Source: Vibrio furnissii CIP 102972 (lineage in GTDB: Bacteria; Pseudomonadota; Gammaproteobacteria; Enterobacterales; Vibrionaceae). Taken from it: DNA of 64,000 bases. Numbering within the stretch: position 1 is the stretch's first letter; the number at the start of each line of letters is the position of its first letter. Location: assembly GCF_000176175.1 (NCBI RefSeq), contig NZ_ACZP01000014.1, forward strand, positions 1,550,001-1,614,000, written 5' to 3'. Shown in pieces: positions 16,805-26,693 of this stretch. Made by a program: the position numbers and the translations under genes. The notes below the pieces were generated by a model that searched no databases, was not told the origin of the DNA, and saw only the letters and a program-made list of their open reading frames with translations.

Positions 16805-16868
16805 GTGATGTTTGTTGGTGACGTTTGTGGTGATGTTGATTTGTGACACTTATTAGTGACATTGTCAC
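16805..16868. repeat. Phased GTGA(C/T) array with terminal palindrome, cupin promoter
   Basis: GTGAY begins at 16805, 16818, 16830, 16843 and 16856, a spacing of 13, 12, 13 and 13 bp, within repeats of the form TTxGTGAYGTTTG. The last unit is completed to the palindrome GTGACATTGTCAC (16856-16868). The array covers 54-117 bp upstream of the cupin ATG. It resembles an iteron or operator cluster for a protein that binds one face of the helix cooperatively. Confidence 0.6.
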
Positions 16869-16870
16869 CT

Positions 16871-16899
16871 AAAAAAAAGCCCACTGAATCAGTGGGCTT
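16871..16899 (-). terminator. Terminator of the fdhD-ydeP-like operon
   Basis: AAGCCCACTGA / TCAGTGGGCTT is a hairpin at 16877-16899, just after the end of the molybdoenzyme gene; on the minus strand it is followed by eight T. Confidence 0.9.
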
Positions 16900-16906
16900 G
16901 CGGCGA

Positions 16907-19216
16907 TTATTGGGCGGTTGCGAGTAACGGCGCGACTTGGGTTGGCGTGATGACCACCGCAATCGACTTCGACGTCGGTGTATCACTCAAGTCCCCTTTG
17001 CTGCTGAGGGGAATCAGCGCATTGGCTTCTGGGAAATACGCGGCCACGTTTCCTTTTGGAATATCAAACGCCACCACTTTGAACCCGACAATTTGACGCT
17101 TCACGGCATCGGTCCACAACGTTTCAATATCAACCAAATCGCCCGCTTGCAAACCTTGCTGCTCAATATCTTTCGCATTCATGAACACCACATTGCGCTC
17201 GCCAAACACGCCACGATAACGATCATCAAAACCGTAGACCGTGGTGTTGTATTGGTCGTGAGAACGCATGGTTTGCAACACAAACACCGGTTTTCTGGTC
17301 ATTTGTTCCGCTTCAACCGGAATAATCGATGTAGGTAGCGCGTTGTTGGTGAGCTGCGCTTTTCCACTCGCCGTTTTCCAGTTCAATTCGCGCGCTGAGT
17401 TGCCAAGGTAAAAACCACCGGGCCCCGCAATGCGCTGATTGAACTGATCGAACCCCGGAATGATCTGCTCGATCAAATCGCGAATGTTGTCATAGTTGTC
17501 CGCCATCGATTGCCAATCAACCGGATTGTTGTCGCCCAGCGTTGCTTTGGCCATGCCCGCAATGATCGCCGGCTCAGAACGCATCAGTTCACCGGTCATG
17601 TCGACGCGGCCTGATGACGCATGCACCATGGAGAACGAATCTTCAACCGTCACTTTCTGTGGCCCTGCGGCTTGAATATCGATATCAGTACGCCCCAAAC
17701 ACGGCAGAATCAGTGAATCTTTCCCCGGATTGACGTGGCTGCGATTGAGTTTAGTTGCGATATTCACGGTGAGCTCGCAATTGCGCATCGCGTTCGCCAC
17801 CAGCGCGGTATCCGGCGCGGCAGCAACCAAGTTGCCCCCCAAGCCGATAAACACTTTGCTTTCACCGCGACTCATGGCCTGCAGTGCGTTCACAACGTTA
17901 TGTCCGTGCGCTTTTGGCGGCGCAAAGCCAAGGGCTTTCTCAATATTTTCCAGCAGCGCAGCCGGCGGTTTTTCATTGATGCCCACCGTGCGGTCACCCT
18001 GCACGTTGGAGTGACCACGCACCGGACACAGACCAGCACCATCTTTACCTACCTGACCAAACAACAGTTGCAAGTTCACCAGTTCCTGAATGGTGGCCAC
18101 CGAGTGTTTGTGCTGGGTAACGCCCATGGCCCAAGTAACAATCACGCGTTGAGCGTTTTGGTAAATATCGGCCGCTTGCGTCAGTTCTGCTTGGCTGAGA
18201 CCCGATTGTTGTTCGATCTGTTCCCATGGCGTGGTACGTACAACATCCAGATACGCTTCCATGCCTTCGGTGTGTTGTGCGATGAATGCCAAATCAAATA
18301 CAGATTCGCCGCGCGCTTGCGCTTTCTCGTGACGCGCCAACAGAATTTTGACCAGCCCCCGCACCGCCGCCATGTCGCCACCCAATTTGGGCATGAAATA
18401 ATCACTGGTGGTGGGCGTTGAGCCATTGCTGAGCATTTCAAATGGATTCTGCGGGTTGGTAAAGCGCTCCAATCCGCGCTCTTTCAGGTTATTGAACGCC
18501 ACCACACGCGCACCACGTTTGTAGGCTGAGGCCAAAGTTTCCAACATACGTGGGTGGTTCGTCCCCGGATTTTGGCCAAACAGGAAGATCGCATCAGCTT
18601 CTTCAAAATCATCAATCGTCACGGTGCCTTTACCAATCCCAATCGTGCGAGCTAACGCGACGCTGGTGGCTTCATGGCACATGTTGGAGCAATCTGGAAA
18701 GTTATTCGTCCCAAAGCGGCGAGCAAACAACTGATAGAGAAAAGCCGCTTCGTTGCTGGCGCGGCCAGAGGTGTAGAACTCCGCTTGATTCGGATGTTCG
18801 AGCTGATTGAGATGCTTGGCCACCAATGCAAACGCATCGTCCCAGCTGATCGGTTCGTAGTGATCCGTTTCGGCATTGTAGCGCATCGGTTCAGCCAAAC
18901 GTCCTTGATATTCAAGGAAATAGTCGCTTTGCTTGTTCAGCCAGCTGACAGAATATTGCTCGAAAAATGCAGCGCCAACGCGGCGTGTGGTGGCTTCCCA
19001 GTTCACGGCTTTTGCGCCGTTTTCGCAGAAACGAAAACGCCCTGGAACATGTTTTTCACCCCAAGCACAGCCCGGACAATCAAACCCATGATCTTGGTTG
19101 GTTCTCAATAGGTTAGAGATATTTTTGGCAACGTTGTGACTTTTGAACAGATGATGCGCGGTACTTTTCAGTGCGCCCCAACCACCCGCTGACCCGGTAT
19201 ATTCTTTAATACTCAT
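16907..19216 (-). CDS. FdhF/YdeP-family molybdopterin oxidoreductase
   Basis: 769 residues. It has the long molybdopterin-binding domain and the C-terminal molydopterin dinucleotide-binding domain of the formate dehydrogenase/nitrate reductase superfamily. N-terminus: GFDCPGCAWGEKHVPGRFRFCENGAKAVNWE; only a CxxC and a later Cys are seen, as in the YdeP branch, whose Fe-S ligation differs from classical FdhF. Further marks: FGQNPGTNHPRMLETL, VRGHSNVQGDRTVGI, and no selenocysteine UGA is needed. YdeP of E. coli is linked to acid resistance; a formate dehydrogenase activity is not proven for this family. It is 10 bp downstream of fdhD, whose product inserts sulfur into such cofactors. Confidence 0.9.
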   Translation of the reverse strand: MSIKEYTGSAGGWGALKSTAHHLFKSHNVAKNISNLLRTNQDHGFDCPGCAWGEKHVPGRFRFCENGAKAVNWEATTRRVGAAFFEQYSVSWLNKQSDYFLEYQGRLAEPMRYNAETDHYEPISWDDAFALVAKHLNQLEHPNQAEFYTSGRASNEAAFLYQLFARRFGTNNFPDCSNMCHEATSVALARTIGIGKGTVTIDDFEEADAIFLFGQNPGTNHPRMLETLASAYKRGARVVAFNNLKERGLERFTNPQNPFEMLSNGSTPTTSDYFMPKLGGDMAAVRGLVKILLARHEKAQARGESVFDLAFIAQHTEGMEAYLDVVRTTPWEQIEQQSGLSQAELTQAADIYQNAQRVIVTWAMGVTQHKHSVATIQELVNLQLLFGQVGKDGAGLCPVRGHSNVQGDRTVGINEKPPAALLENIEKALGFAPPKAHGHNVVNALQAMSRGESKVFIGLGGNLVAAAPDTALVANAMRNCELTVNIATKLNRSHVNPGKDSLILPCLGRTDIDIQAAGPQKVTVEDSFSMVHASSGRVDMTGELMRSEPAIIAGMAKATLGDNNPVDWQSMADNYDNIRDLIEQIIPGFDQFNQRIAGPGGFYLGNSARELNWKTASGKAQLTNNALPTSIIPVEAEQMTRKPVFVLQTMRSHDQYNTTVYGFDDRYRGVFGERNVVFMNAKDIEQQGLQAGDLVDIETLWTDAVKRQIVGFKVVAFDIPKGNVAAYFPEANALIPLSSKGDLSDTPTSKSIAVVITPTQVAPLLATAQ

Positions 19217-19226
19217 TTTATAATTC

Positions 19227-20117
19227 TCACTTTCTCACTGACTGCAACCGCGAATGACCGTGGTAAATATTGAACTGCTGACGTTTGGTAAAACCGATGA
19301 GTGTGATGTCAAATTGGCGCGCCATATCGACGGCCAGTTTTGAAGGTGCGCCAACGGCGACCACCACCGGAATACGGGCAATCGCCGCTTTTTGCATGAG
19401 CTCAAAGCTGACACGTCCACTGAGGATCAACACCCCTTGCGGATGCCAGCGTTGCTCTCCAATCACTCTCCCGATCAGCTTATCGACGGCGTTATGACGT
19501 CCAACATCTTCCGCCGCCGCAATCAATTGTCCCTCAGCAAAATAACCCGCGCCATGCACCGCGCCTGTGTCTGCAAACAGCGGTTGAAGGGACGCAAGCG
19601 TACTTGGCATTTGCATGATTTGGTCTGAAGTTAACCACGCTGATTCGCTATCGACATGAATATCCTGGTGCAGCGCCAGCGCCTTCACCGAGGTTAATCC
19701 ACAGAGGCCACAACTCGATTGACTGACATAACGACGCTCTTGGGTTTGAATTCGCAACGCTTGTTGATAAGGCAGCGTAACAACCCAATGATTGGCCGCA
19801 TGACGCGTTTCGTCATCAGCGAGGTTGAGATCGAGTATTTGGTCGAATGAATCAATGATTTGCTGTGACAACAACAAACCACGAATCAAATGCGCATCTT
19901 CACCCGGCGTACGCATGGTCATGCTCCACTCTTGAATGTGGCGACGATGTGTAACGGGATCGTGCCATTGCACACTGATCTGCAACGGTTCTTCGATGGC
20001 GAGCGCATCGCGTTCAAGCGTCAGTCCCATTTCGCAATCGAAACGTTGACGATGAACACGAACAACCCCCTCAGATTGAGCGCTCTGAGGGATCGAGGTG
20101 GTGGTTTCTTCTAACAT
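19227..20117 (-). CDS. fdhD: FdhD sulfurtransferase for molybdoenzymes
   Basis: 296 residues from the ATG at 20117 (MLEETTTSIPQ); a GTG at 20168 would add 17 residues. The catalytic loop SSCGLCGLTS near residue 155 (Cys-x-x-Cys) transfers sulfur from the desulfurase IscS to the bis-MGD cofactor of formate dehydrogenase. 'GAVHGAGYF' and 'EDVGRHNAVDKLIGR' are family signatures and bind the cofactor. It forms an operon with the YdeP-like enzyme, the obvious client. A GTGTAAA...TTTACAC inverted repeat is 82-107 bp upstream. Confidence 0.93.
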   Translation of the reverse strand: MLEETTTSIPQSAQSEGVVRVHRQRFDCEMGLTLERDALAIEEPLQISVQWHDPVTHRRHIQEWSMTMRTPGEDAHLIRGLLLSQQIIDSFDQILDLNLADDETRHAANHWVVTLPYQQALRIQTQERRYVSQSSCGLCGLTSVKALALHQDIHVDSESAWLTSDQIMQMPSTLASLQPLFADTGAVHGAGYFAEGQLIAAAEDVGRHNAVDKLIGRVIGEQRWHPQGVLILSGRVSFELMQKAAIARIPVVVAVGAPSKLAVDMARQFDITLIGFTKRQQFNIYHGHSRLQSVRK

Positions 20118-20198
20118 GATTCTTATTATTGGCTGACTGACTTTCACGATAAGCATAGCAAGTCGCACCGTCGGCGATACTTCGATCCGATGCTTGTC

Positions 20199-20224
20199 GT
20201 GTAAAGTGGGAGCTGTGTTTACAC
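20199..20224. promoter_or_regulatory. Inverted repeat upstream of fdhD
   Basis: GTGTAAA and TTTACAC are 7-bp arms with a 12-base spacer. TGTAAA-N6-TTTACA is the TyrR pattern, but the spacer here is longer, so the binding protein is unknown. Confidence 0.35.
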
Positions 20225-20442
20225 ACGTTGAGCGGAAAACTACTCCTCACTTTGCGTTTGGTCAACAAAACCATATTTTAGCCATGGTTTATTTAACCTA
20301 CTTTTCGCAAACTTTCGATACATAGTTCTATCATTTCGACACCAATGATGTGCAATATGCACAACCAATCATAATGATAAAATAATATTCCATTAATGAA
20401 ACGTCGCATTCAATTGCAACCATTCGGGGAGATGCGCCGCAT

Positions 20443-22866
20443 TTATCCCGTCGTTTCGTTGATGCGCTCCAACAAAAACTCACGGAATTCCCGCGCGAGC
20501 TGCAAGGCGTGGTCAAAATCATACGCCGACACCGCCGTTTCCAGCTTCATACTGAGTTCGGGATTGGCTTTCTCGAAGCAAGACTTGTTTTGCATGAAGT
20601 CATACACCGCTTCAAGATCGTTCTCTGCGAGCAGTTCATACAAGTGTTGTAACTTGAACTCCAGCACGGAGAAATCCAGCTGGTCGCAACTTTGCTGACT
20701 CGGTTCGACCAACATCTCGTGCGCATCCTGCGCTTCTTCGCGTCGGCGAAGTGCTAAACGCTGCGTGGTATCGATGTTCAGATCGAGCGTCAACCAAAAT
20801 GTGCTGCCGTCACCGAGTCGGCTCTCAACCCCGACTTCGCCCCCCATCAAATGCGCAATCCGTTTACAAATGGCGAGTCCCAATCCGGTACCGCCGTACT
20901 TACGCGTGGTTGATGCGTCTGCTTGTTGAAAGCTCTCAAACACTTTCATTTGATCGTCGGTGCTTAAGCCAATGCCGTTGTCTTCAACACTCAAGCGTAA
21001 CGCGAACACCGATTCTGACGTCACCGCACCTTGAACGCGAATGGTCACATCCCCTTGTTCGGTAAACTTAATCGCATTGCTGACAAAATTGAGCATGATT
21101 TGTTTGATTCGGAAAGGATCGCCCAACAATGGCGGCAATGATTTGTCCAAATCCAGATGCAGTTTCACGCCATGTTTTTTGGCTTTGTACTCGAAAATGT
21201 CATGCACATCGTACACCAACGCGGCGAGATCAAACGGGATCTCTTCAATGTCTACTTTGCCCGCATCGATTTTCGACATATCCAAAATATCGTTGATCAG
21301 CGACAACAGATGTTTCCCCGATTTATCGATGGTGATCAGATGATTGCGCTGATCATCGCTTAAGTTCGATGTCATCAACAGATGCGACATGCCGAGAATC
21401 GAATTCATCGGCGTGCGAATTTCATGGCTAATATTGGAAATAAACTGACTTTTGGCCATGTTGGCATTCTCAGCTTGGAGCTTGGCGTCTTTTAGCGCGC
21501 CCGTCAGTTTGTCGAGCTTGTCGCCCATACGCATCACCGAATCTGCGGTGTCATCTAACTCTTTGAGTCGGAAACGGCGATGAGAGACGTTGAAATCTCC
21601 CAGACTGACCTTGTGCACCATGTCTTGAATCGTCGCCAACGGCTGCGCAATGGCTTGACTCATTTGCTTCGAAGACAGCCAAATGAACATCAAAAACAGC
21701 GCATAAAAGCCAATCAAACCGACGATCAGTACGTAACCAATGCGTTGGTATTTGTGTTCGAGCAACCGAGATTCTGCAAACATCTTGCTTTCATCCACAA
21801 TCATCAACAGTTGCCATTTCGTTTCAGGAATCGTCGCCCACGCCACAAGTTTCTTCGCACCCTGTAATGTCATCTGGGTAATACCTTGCGCGTTCTGGCT
21901 CAGTTGTTGACTCAAGATGGCCGTGTCGGGACGTTTGTGCAGGTTAAATTGATCCGGCTTAAACACCTCTTGTGTGATGGCTTGTTGATAGTTGTGCTCT
22001 GTCAGCTCCTGCATGCCAAAATCCTGCTCGCCCTGTGGCGGCAGCGCCATCATGGTGCCCGTATTGCTTGCCAGCACCGCGTAGCCATTCCACGGCACCG
22101 ACAAGTGTTGAATGCTTTCGACAATGGCGCTCACGGTGATGTCCAGCCCGACCACGCCTTCCAAAAAACCATGGTGATACACCGGCGCGATGGAGGATGC
22201 CATCCAGCCCAAACCGGCGGGATCAATATACACATCCGTCCACACCCCCGTTTTTTGAGGATTGTAGGGATAAGTCGCCAAGTAGTAGAAATTGTAATCC
22301 GGGATATTCATGTCAGGCGGGTACTGCGCCAAGGTCGAAAACCAAGGATAAATTCGATTGTAGGAATCCCAACTGTTGAAATAGACCGCGGCCACCAGAT
22401 CGTTGTTCTCTTTGATCTGTTTCATCAACGGATCCAAATTCGCCAGTTGGTAAACCTTTGCCATCTGCTTGTTTGTCGTCAACCCCGAATAATAGGATGC
22501 CGCCCCGCCTTCATCGCGCAATGAATACAGTACACCGCTTTCGCTGAGTTGAAGGTTGGCTTTTTCAGTGTCGATTTCGCCGACAGGCGTAGCAAAAATG
22601 CGCTCTGTTTCGTGGCGGTATAATGCCGTTAGGCTGGCGATGTTTTTCAGCTTTTCACCGATGATTTCGGTTTCTCGCTGCGATGAAAGTTTGAGTTCGT
22701 TGTTCACTTGCTCGTTGATATAACGCATGTTATCGGCGCTGATAAAATGGTGGCTGAGCAGATAAACCGCGATCAATACCGACTCCACCAAAATCAGCGG
22801 AATGATCCCGGTTTTCACCATGGAACGCCAGACCCAAGCTTGTGTCGTGATGGTGTTTGATTTCAT
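20443..22866 (-). CDS. Membrane sensor histidine kinase with extracytoplasmic Cache domain
   Basis: 807 residues. One membrane span near 20-40, a periplasmic dCache sensor (about 45-370; [15 protein letters not shown] and '[25 protein letters not shown]' are typical), a second span near 377-398, HAMP (about 400-450), dimerisation domain with the phosphorylated His in [13 protein letters not shown] (H481), and an ATPase domain with NAIKFTEQG (N-box), DNGIGLS (G1), FQQAD (F-box) and GGTGLGL (G2). The last 90 residues (from about 715) are a helical tail that is neither a receiver nor a clear Hpt domain. It follows the HD-GYP response regulator with 35 bp between, so both form one two-component c-di-GMP pathway. 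Confidence 0.9.
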   Translation of the reverse strand: MKSNTITTQAWVWRSMVKTGIIPLILVESVLIAVYLLSHHFISADNMRYINEQVNNELKLSSQRETEIIGEKLKNIASLTALYRHETERIFATPVGEIDTEKANLQLSESGVLYSLRDEGGAASYYSGLTTNKQMAKVYQLANLDPLMKQIKENNDLVAAVYFNSWDSYNRIYPWFSTLAQYPPDMNIPDYNFYYLATYPYNPQKTGVWTDVYIDPAGLGWMASSIAPVYHHGFLEGVVGLDITVSAIVESIQHLSVPWNGYAVLASNTGTMMALPPQGEQDFGMQELTEHNYQQAITQEVFKPDQFNLHKRPDTAILSQQLSQNAQGITQMTLQGAKKLVAWATIPETKWQLLMIVDESKMFAESRLLEHKYQRIGYVLIVGLIGFYALFLMFIWLSSKQMSQAIAQPLATIQDMVHKVSLGDFNVSHRRFRLKELDDTADSVMRMGDKLDKLTGALKDAKLQAENANMAKSQFISNISHEIRTPMNSILGMSHLLMTSNLSDDQRNHLITIDKSGKHLLSLINDILDMSKIDAGKVDIEEIPFDLAALVYDVHDIFEYKAKKHGVKLHLDLDKSLPPLLGDPFRIKQIMLNFVSNAIKFTEQGDVTIRVQGAVTSESVFALRLSVEDNGIGLSTDDQMKVFESFQQADASTTRKYGGTGLGLAICKRIAHLMGGEVGVESRLGDGSTFWLTLDLNIDTTQRLALRRREEAQDAHEMLVEPSQQSCDQLDFSVLEFKLQHLYELLAENDLEAVYDFMQNKSCFEKANPELSMKLETAVSAYDFDHALQLAREFREFLLERINETTG

Positions 22867-22901
22867 CGTTCTACCACGCTGCTTCCAGTGTATTTGATGC
22901 G

Positions 22902-24014
22902 CTAATTGGCATAGCGAAGCGCAACAGCGTACAACTCTTCATTGATCGCCATAAACACATCCACGATGTCCGGATCAAAATGAGTTCCACGCCCTTCCCA
23001 AATCAACTGCACCGCATCTCGATGGGTGAATGCTGGCTTATACACACGCCGACTGATAAGTGCATCGTACACATCAGCGATGGCCATCAAGCGCGCCGCA
23101 AGAGGAATATCGTTTCCTGCCAGTCCAAGCGGGTAGCCGCGCCCGTCCCAATGCTCATGATGTGCATACGCGATGTCTTTGGCATAACGCAGGAATTCGA
23201 TCGATTTTCCCGTCACCAGTTCCGCTTTTTGAATCGCTTCATAGCCAATCGTGGTATGCGTTTTCATGATTTCAAACTCATCTTCGGTCAGCTTGCCTTG
23301 CTTGAGTAGAATGGTGTCGGAAATGCCAATTTTGCCGATGTCGTGTAACGGCGCGGATTTGTACAGCAGATCAATGGTGCGATCGTCGAGTTGCAAGGCG
23401 TAATGTGGATTGTTGCGCAGGTTTTCCGCCAACAGTTTGATGTAGGTTTGCGTCCGGCGAATGTGGTTGCCTGTTTCGTTATCGCGTGTCTCGGCCAACG
23501 AAACCATGGCATAAAACGCGACGTCTTGAATGGTATGCAGTTCCTCGCGTTGTCGAACCAATTCTTGCGTCCGACGCGCCACCTCGTTTTCCAGAGAGGC
23601 CTTTTCACCCCGCAGAATGTCATGGGCAAGTTTGAGTGACACATGTGCTCGCACCCGCGCTTTGACAATGTCGGGATGGATCGGCTTGGTGATGTAATCC
23701 ACCGCGCCCAGTTTGAGCCCTTTGTATTCGTCGAGTTGTTCTGATTTGGCGGTGAGGAAAATGACAGGAATATGCGCCGTGGTCGGATTGGCCTTGAGTT
23801 GTTCACACACGGCAAAACCATCCATATCCGGCATCATAATATCGAGCAGAATGAGATCGGGGCTGGTGCTTTCAGCAATGCTGATCCCTTTCAAGCCACT
23901 GTTTGCACCTTTGATTTTGTATTCCTCCTTGAGCAGTTGATACATCAGCGTCAAGTTCTCAGGAATATCATCAATCACAAGCAACGTCGGTTTAGACGAC
24001 GACACATCAAACAT
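22902..24014 (-). CDS. HD-GYP response regulator (c-di-GMP phosphodiesterase)
   Basis: 370 residues from the ATG at 24014 (MFDVSSSKP), which has a strong GAGGAG site. A receiver domain (8-125) has the acidic pocket D15-D16, the phosphorylated D58 ([13 protein letters not shown]) and K (DYITKPI). A coiled-coil (about 135-165) leads to an HD-GYP domain with [10 protein letters not shown] and [11 protein letters not shown], all metal ligands and the GYP motif present. Family members degrade c-di-GMP to pGpG/GMP. The kinase gene downstream is its likely phosphodonor. Confidence 0.92.
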   Translation of the reverse strand: MFDVSSSKPTLLVIDDIPENLTLMYQLLKEEYKIKGANSGLKGISIAESTSPDLILLDIMMPDMDGFAVCEQLKANPTTAHIPVIFLTAKSEQLDEYKGLKLGAVDYITKPIHPDIVKARVRAHVSLKLAHDILRGEKASLENEVARRTQELVRQREELHTIQDVAFYAMVSLAETRDNETGNHIRRTQTYIKLLAENLRNNPHYALQLDDRTIDLLYKSAPLHDIGKIGISDTILLKQGKLTEDEFEIMKTHTTIGYEAIQKAELVTGKSIEFLRYAKDIAYAHHEHWDGRGYPLGLAGNDIPLAARLMAIADVYDALISRRVYKPAFTHRDAVQLIWEGRGTHFDPDIVDVFMAINEELYAVALRYAN

Positions 24015-24248
24015 CTGGAGACTCCTCTTCACTGCGAACGAACCTTGTCGTCGCATCAACACACGGTTGATTTGCAATCGCACTTTCTAAACGTGCTGAG
24101 CCTGACTGTTGGTGTCGTAAACCCCAACAAACCATTCAGTTTCTTTTGATATTAGTCGCCGCGTGAATACAACGGAGTGATAAATGTCTATTTCTTATGA
24201 ACAAACAAGAATTGGCGGCCGATTGGCGCGTTGCACGATATTCCGCGC

Positions 24249-24283
24249 CACGCTGAGCCAAAGATACCGCCAGATTCAGCGTG
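24249..24283 (-). terminator. Possible terminator hairpin of the SLC13-type gene
   Basis: CACGCTGA and TCAGCGTG are 8-bp arms with a 19-base loop immediately after the stop codon. No T run follows on the minus strand, so the call is weak. Confidence 0.3.
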
Positions 24284-24284
24284 A

Positions 24285-25682
24285 TTACTGCATCCAACCC
24301 AATACAATCCACCACACGTAATCGAGTGGCATCAATACCATGATGGTGATCGCCGCCAGAGGCAGGGTCACTTTCACCAGTTTAGACAAGGGTTCATGGG
24401 ACAATTGCATCGCCACAATGAGTGGCCCCACCTGGTAGGGGAAAATGACGGTCGAAAACCCGATCACTTGCGTCATCAACACCGCAGGCACAGAAAATCC
24501 AGTGGCGTTCGCGAAATCAGCCGCCATCGGCGTCAGAACCGTTGGGACACCGGGGATGGTGGCAACCAAACCGGTTAATGTTGAAATCAGTGACAATGCC
24601 ATAAAGCTCAGAAATGGCGTATTCGGATCCGATGGCAACATGTGGCTAAACAAAGCGCCCATTTCGGTGCCAAGCCCCGATGCATTCACCAACGCACCAA
24701 GCCCCAGCGCCGATGCCACAAACACCACAGTGCCAAAGTCGACCGAACTGTTGAACGCCTTGGGTTCAACCACGCCCCATTTTGGCAGTAATAAGATGAT
24801 TGCCGTGACCAAGCCCACCCAAGCAGGGTTGACGCCATGAATGGTGTCGGTCATCCAGAACAACAGCGTAATGGCGAGCAAAATCGAGACTTTCTTTTGC
24901 ATCGCTTGTGTCGATGCAAATCCATCACTTTGCGGTTCGGGAACCAAACATTTGGGATCGATCTCCGCGGGGAAAATGCGCACCACCAGCCAAACCAACA
25001 CGATTGATTTCACAATCCCCAACACGGGGAAATGCAACAGCAGGTATTCGGTGTAACCAAAATGGATGTCAAACAGCGTTTCACTCGCCCCCGCCAAAAT
25101 CATGTTGGGAATATTGGCCGGAAGCACCGCAAAGCTTGGCATATTACACGCAATCGCCAGCGATGTTGCGATGCCCAAACGCCCGTGGCTGCCTTTGGTA
25201 AATCCCACCGCATCAGCCAGAGCCATACCGATCGGAATAAGCACCACGGCTCGGCCAACAGACGATGGCATCACAAACCCCAACAGCGCCGATGTGAACA
25301 CCAAACCACCAATCAACCGCGGGTAACTCGCCGTCAGATGCGGTGCGATAAACGACGCTAGGCGTTTCCCCAACCCGGAGACGGAGATGGCCGAACCAAT
25401 CACAAAGCCTGAAATGATCAGCCAAACGGCGGTGGATCCGAACCCTGCGAACAGCAGCGTGGGTTCGATTAAGTGGAAGACCGTGGCCAGCGCGAAAAAC
25501 AATAAACCGGTCAGAAATGGGGGAAACAGCCCGGTACTCCAGAACACCAAGGTCAACAGCACCACAGCCGCACTTTGAGAAAAATTGGCCGTTTGGCCCG
25601 CAAATGGATAAAACGCCAGCGCCGCCGCCAGCAGAATGGCCACCGCAATGATCACCGGTTTAGCACGCAATTGATTGGTCAT
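24285..25682 (-). CDS. SLC13/DASS-like anion transporter
   Basis: 465 residues from the ATG at 25682 (MTNQLRAKP), preceded by GGAG. About eleven to twelve hydrophobic segments. Repeated substrate-site motifs of the DASS superfamily are seen: 'GFVMPSSVGRAVVLIPIGMALADAVG' (SS-x-R in a hairpin) and 'VATIPGVPTVLTPMAADFANATG' in the second half. Family members carry dicarboxylates, citrate or sulfate with sodium; the substrate here is unknown. It is divergent from an AraC regulator 91 bp away, which probably controls it. Confidence 0.82.
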   Translation of the reverse strand: MTNQLRAKPVIIAVAILLAAALAFYPFAGQTANFSQSAAVVLLTLVFWSTGLFPPFLTGLLFFALATVFHLIEPTLLFAGFGSTAVWLIISGFVIGSAISVSGLGKRLASFIAPHLTASYPRLIGGLVFTSALLGFVMPSSVGRAVVLIPIGMALADAVGFTKGSHGRLGIATSLAIACNMPSFAVLPANIPNMILAGASETLFDIHFGYTEYLLLHFPVLGIVKSIVLVWLVVRIFPAEIDPKCLVPEPQSDGFASTQAMQKKVSILLAITLLFWMTDTIHGVNPAWVGLVTAIILLLPKWGVVEPKAFNSSVDFGTVVFVASALGLGALVNASGLGTEMGALFSHMLPSDPNTPFLSFMALSLISTLTGLVATIPGVPTVLTPMAADFANATGFSVPAVLMTQVIGFSTVIFPYQVGPLIVAMQLSHEPLSKLVKVTLPLAAITIMVLMPLDYVWWIVLGWMQ

Positions 25683-25773
25683 AACGACTGACTCCACAGT
25701 CCAAGAAAGTTTGCATAAAACGTAAGCAGGGTTTTAAGATACCCGACATTGTGTGACGTTTTAAGGCGCTGAT

Positions 25774-26574
25774 ATGCCAAACCATATTCCTGATACGACA
25801 ATGCAGTCCCCCAGCGACGTTGCCTTCACTTGTGATGCATCCCAACCGGTGCTAACGCACAGTCGAAGTATGCAGGCGGAATCAGGCATCGTGCCGCATT
25901 CACACCCGCGCGGTCAGCTATTGTGGGCCACCACTGGCATTCTTCGCGTCACCAGTGAACACGCCGTTTGGGTGGTGCCGTCTACGCACGCGGTGTGGAT
26001 TCCCGGCGGCATGTTGCATCAGGTGAATAGCGAAACGGCGGCGCAAACGCGGAATATATACATCGACCCGTCGTTTGCGGTTCGCCAAAATGAAAAAGCG
26101 GTCGTCATGTTGAAAATGAGTGCGTTAATGCGGGAAATTGTGCTGACGTTGACGGAAAGCGCCAACCGGTTATCAAAAGAGCGAATTCAGCGATTAGGAT
26201 TGGTGGCGTTGGATGAACTCGACGCGCTGGAACCATTGCAATTGTATATTTCGTCGGGAGAGGATCCGCGCCTGAAAAAACTCATCCGTCACATTGTGAA
26301 TCATGCAGAGCAAAACGAGTCGCTGGCGGATTTGTCTCGCCAAGTTGGCGCAAGCGTTCGCACGATTGAACGTCTGTTTAAGGCAGAAACCGGGCTCACC
26401 TATCGTCAGTGGCGCAGCCGATTCAGGTTGATGAGTTCGCTCGAACATATTGTCAATGGTGCCAATACCACCACGGTCGCGCATCAACTGGGGTATCAAA
26501 GCGTGAGCAGTTTTATCTCGGCGTTCAAAGCGTTGTTTGGTTGCACACCGCAGGAATACGCCAAACAGCGTTAA
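25774..26574 (+). CDS. AraC-family regulator with cupin N-terminus
   Basis: 266 residues. The N-terminal cupin-like sensor (about 20-110; 'IVPHSHPRGQLLWATTGILRV' and 'TSTHAVWIPGGMLHQV'-like motif) binds a small ligand in the family. The C-terminal 100 residues hold two helix-turn-helix motifs (LADLSRQVGASVRTIERLFKAETG; TTVAHQLGYQSVSSFISAFKALFGCTPQEY). A clear AAGG site precedes the ATG. The divergent SLC13-type transporter is the natural target and the transported compound a likely inducer. Confidence 0.9.
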   Translation: MPNHIPDTTMQSPSDVAFTCDASQPVLTHSRSMQAESGIVPHSHPRGQLLWATTGILRVTSEHAVWVVPSTHAVWIPGGMLHQVNSETAAQTRNIYIDPSFAVRQNEKAVVMLKMSALMREIVLTLTESANRLSKERIQRLGLVALDELDALEPLQLYISSGEDPRLKKLIRHIVNHAEQNESLADLSRQVGASVRTIERLFKAETGLTYRQWRSRFRLMSSLEHIVNGANTTTVAHQLGYQSVSSFISAFKALFGCTPQEYAKQR

Positions 26575-26635
26575 CGCGATGGCACATTTTCCGCCTCAAA
26601 AACCAAACGCGCCAATGCAAACAGCGAACAGGAAT

Positions 26636-26666
26636 GCAAAAAAGCGAGCAGGAATGCTGCTCGCTT
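26636..26666 (-). terminator. Terminator of the alcohol dehydrogenase gene
   Basis: AAGCGAGCA / TGCTCGCTT, a 9-bp stem around 7 bases, is followed by six T on the minus strand. The 15-base unit GCGARCAGGAATGC occurs twice in tandem here (about 26624-26658). Confidence 0.8.
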
Positions 26667-26693
26667 GTGTTTCACTTCATTTGCCTATTGGGC

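Noticed and set aside
17735-18421. A 228-residue frame on the + strand opposite the YdeP-type gene
   Set aside because: It lies wholly inside a strongly conserved molybdoenzyme gene on the other strand, has no SD, and its composition is that of an antisense shadow.
21886-22524. A 212-residue frame on + inside the sensor kinase gene
   Set aside because: Antisense shadow of the Cache domain; no start signal and no recognisable domain.
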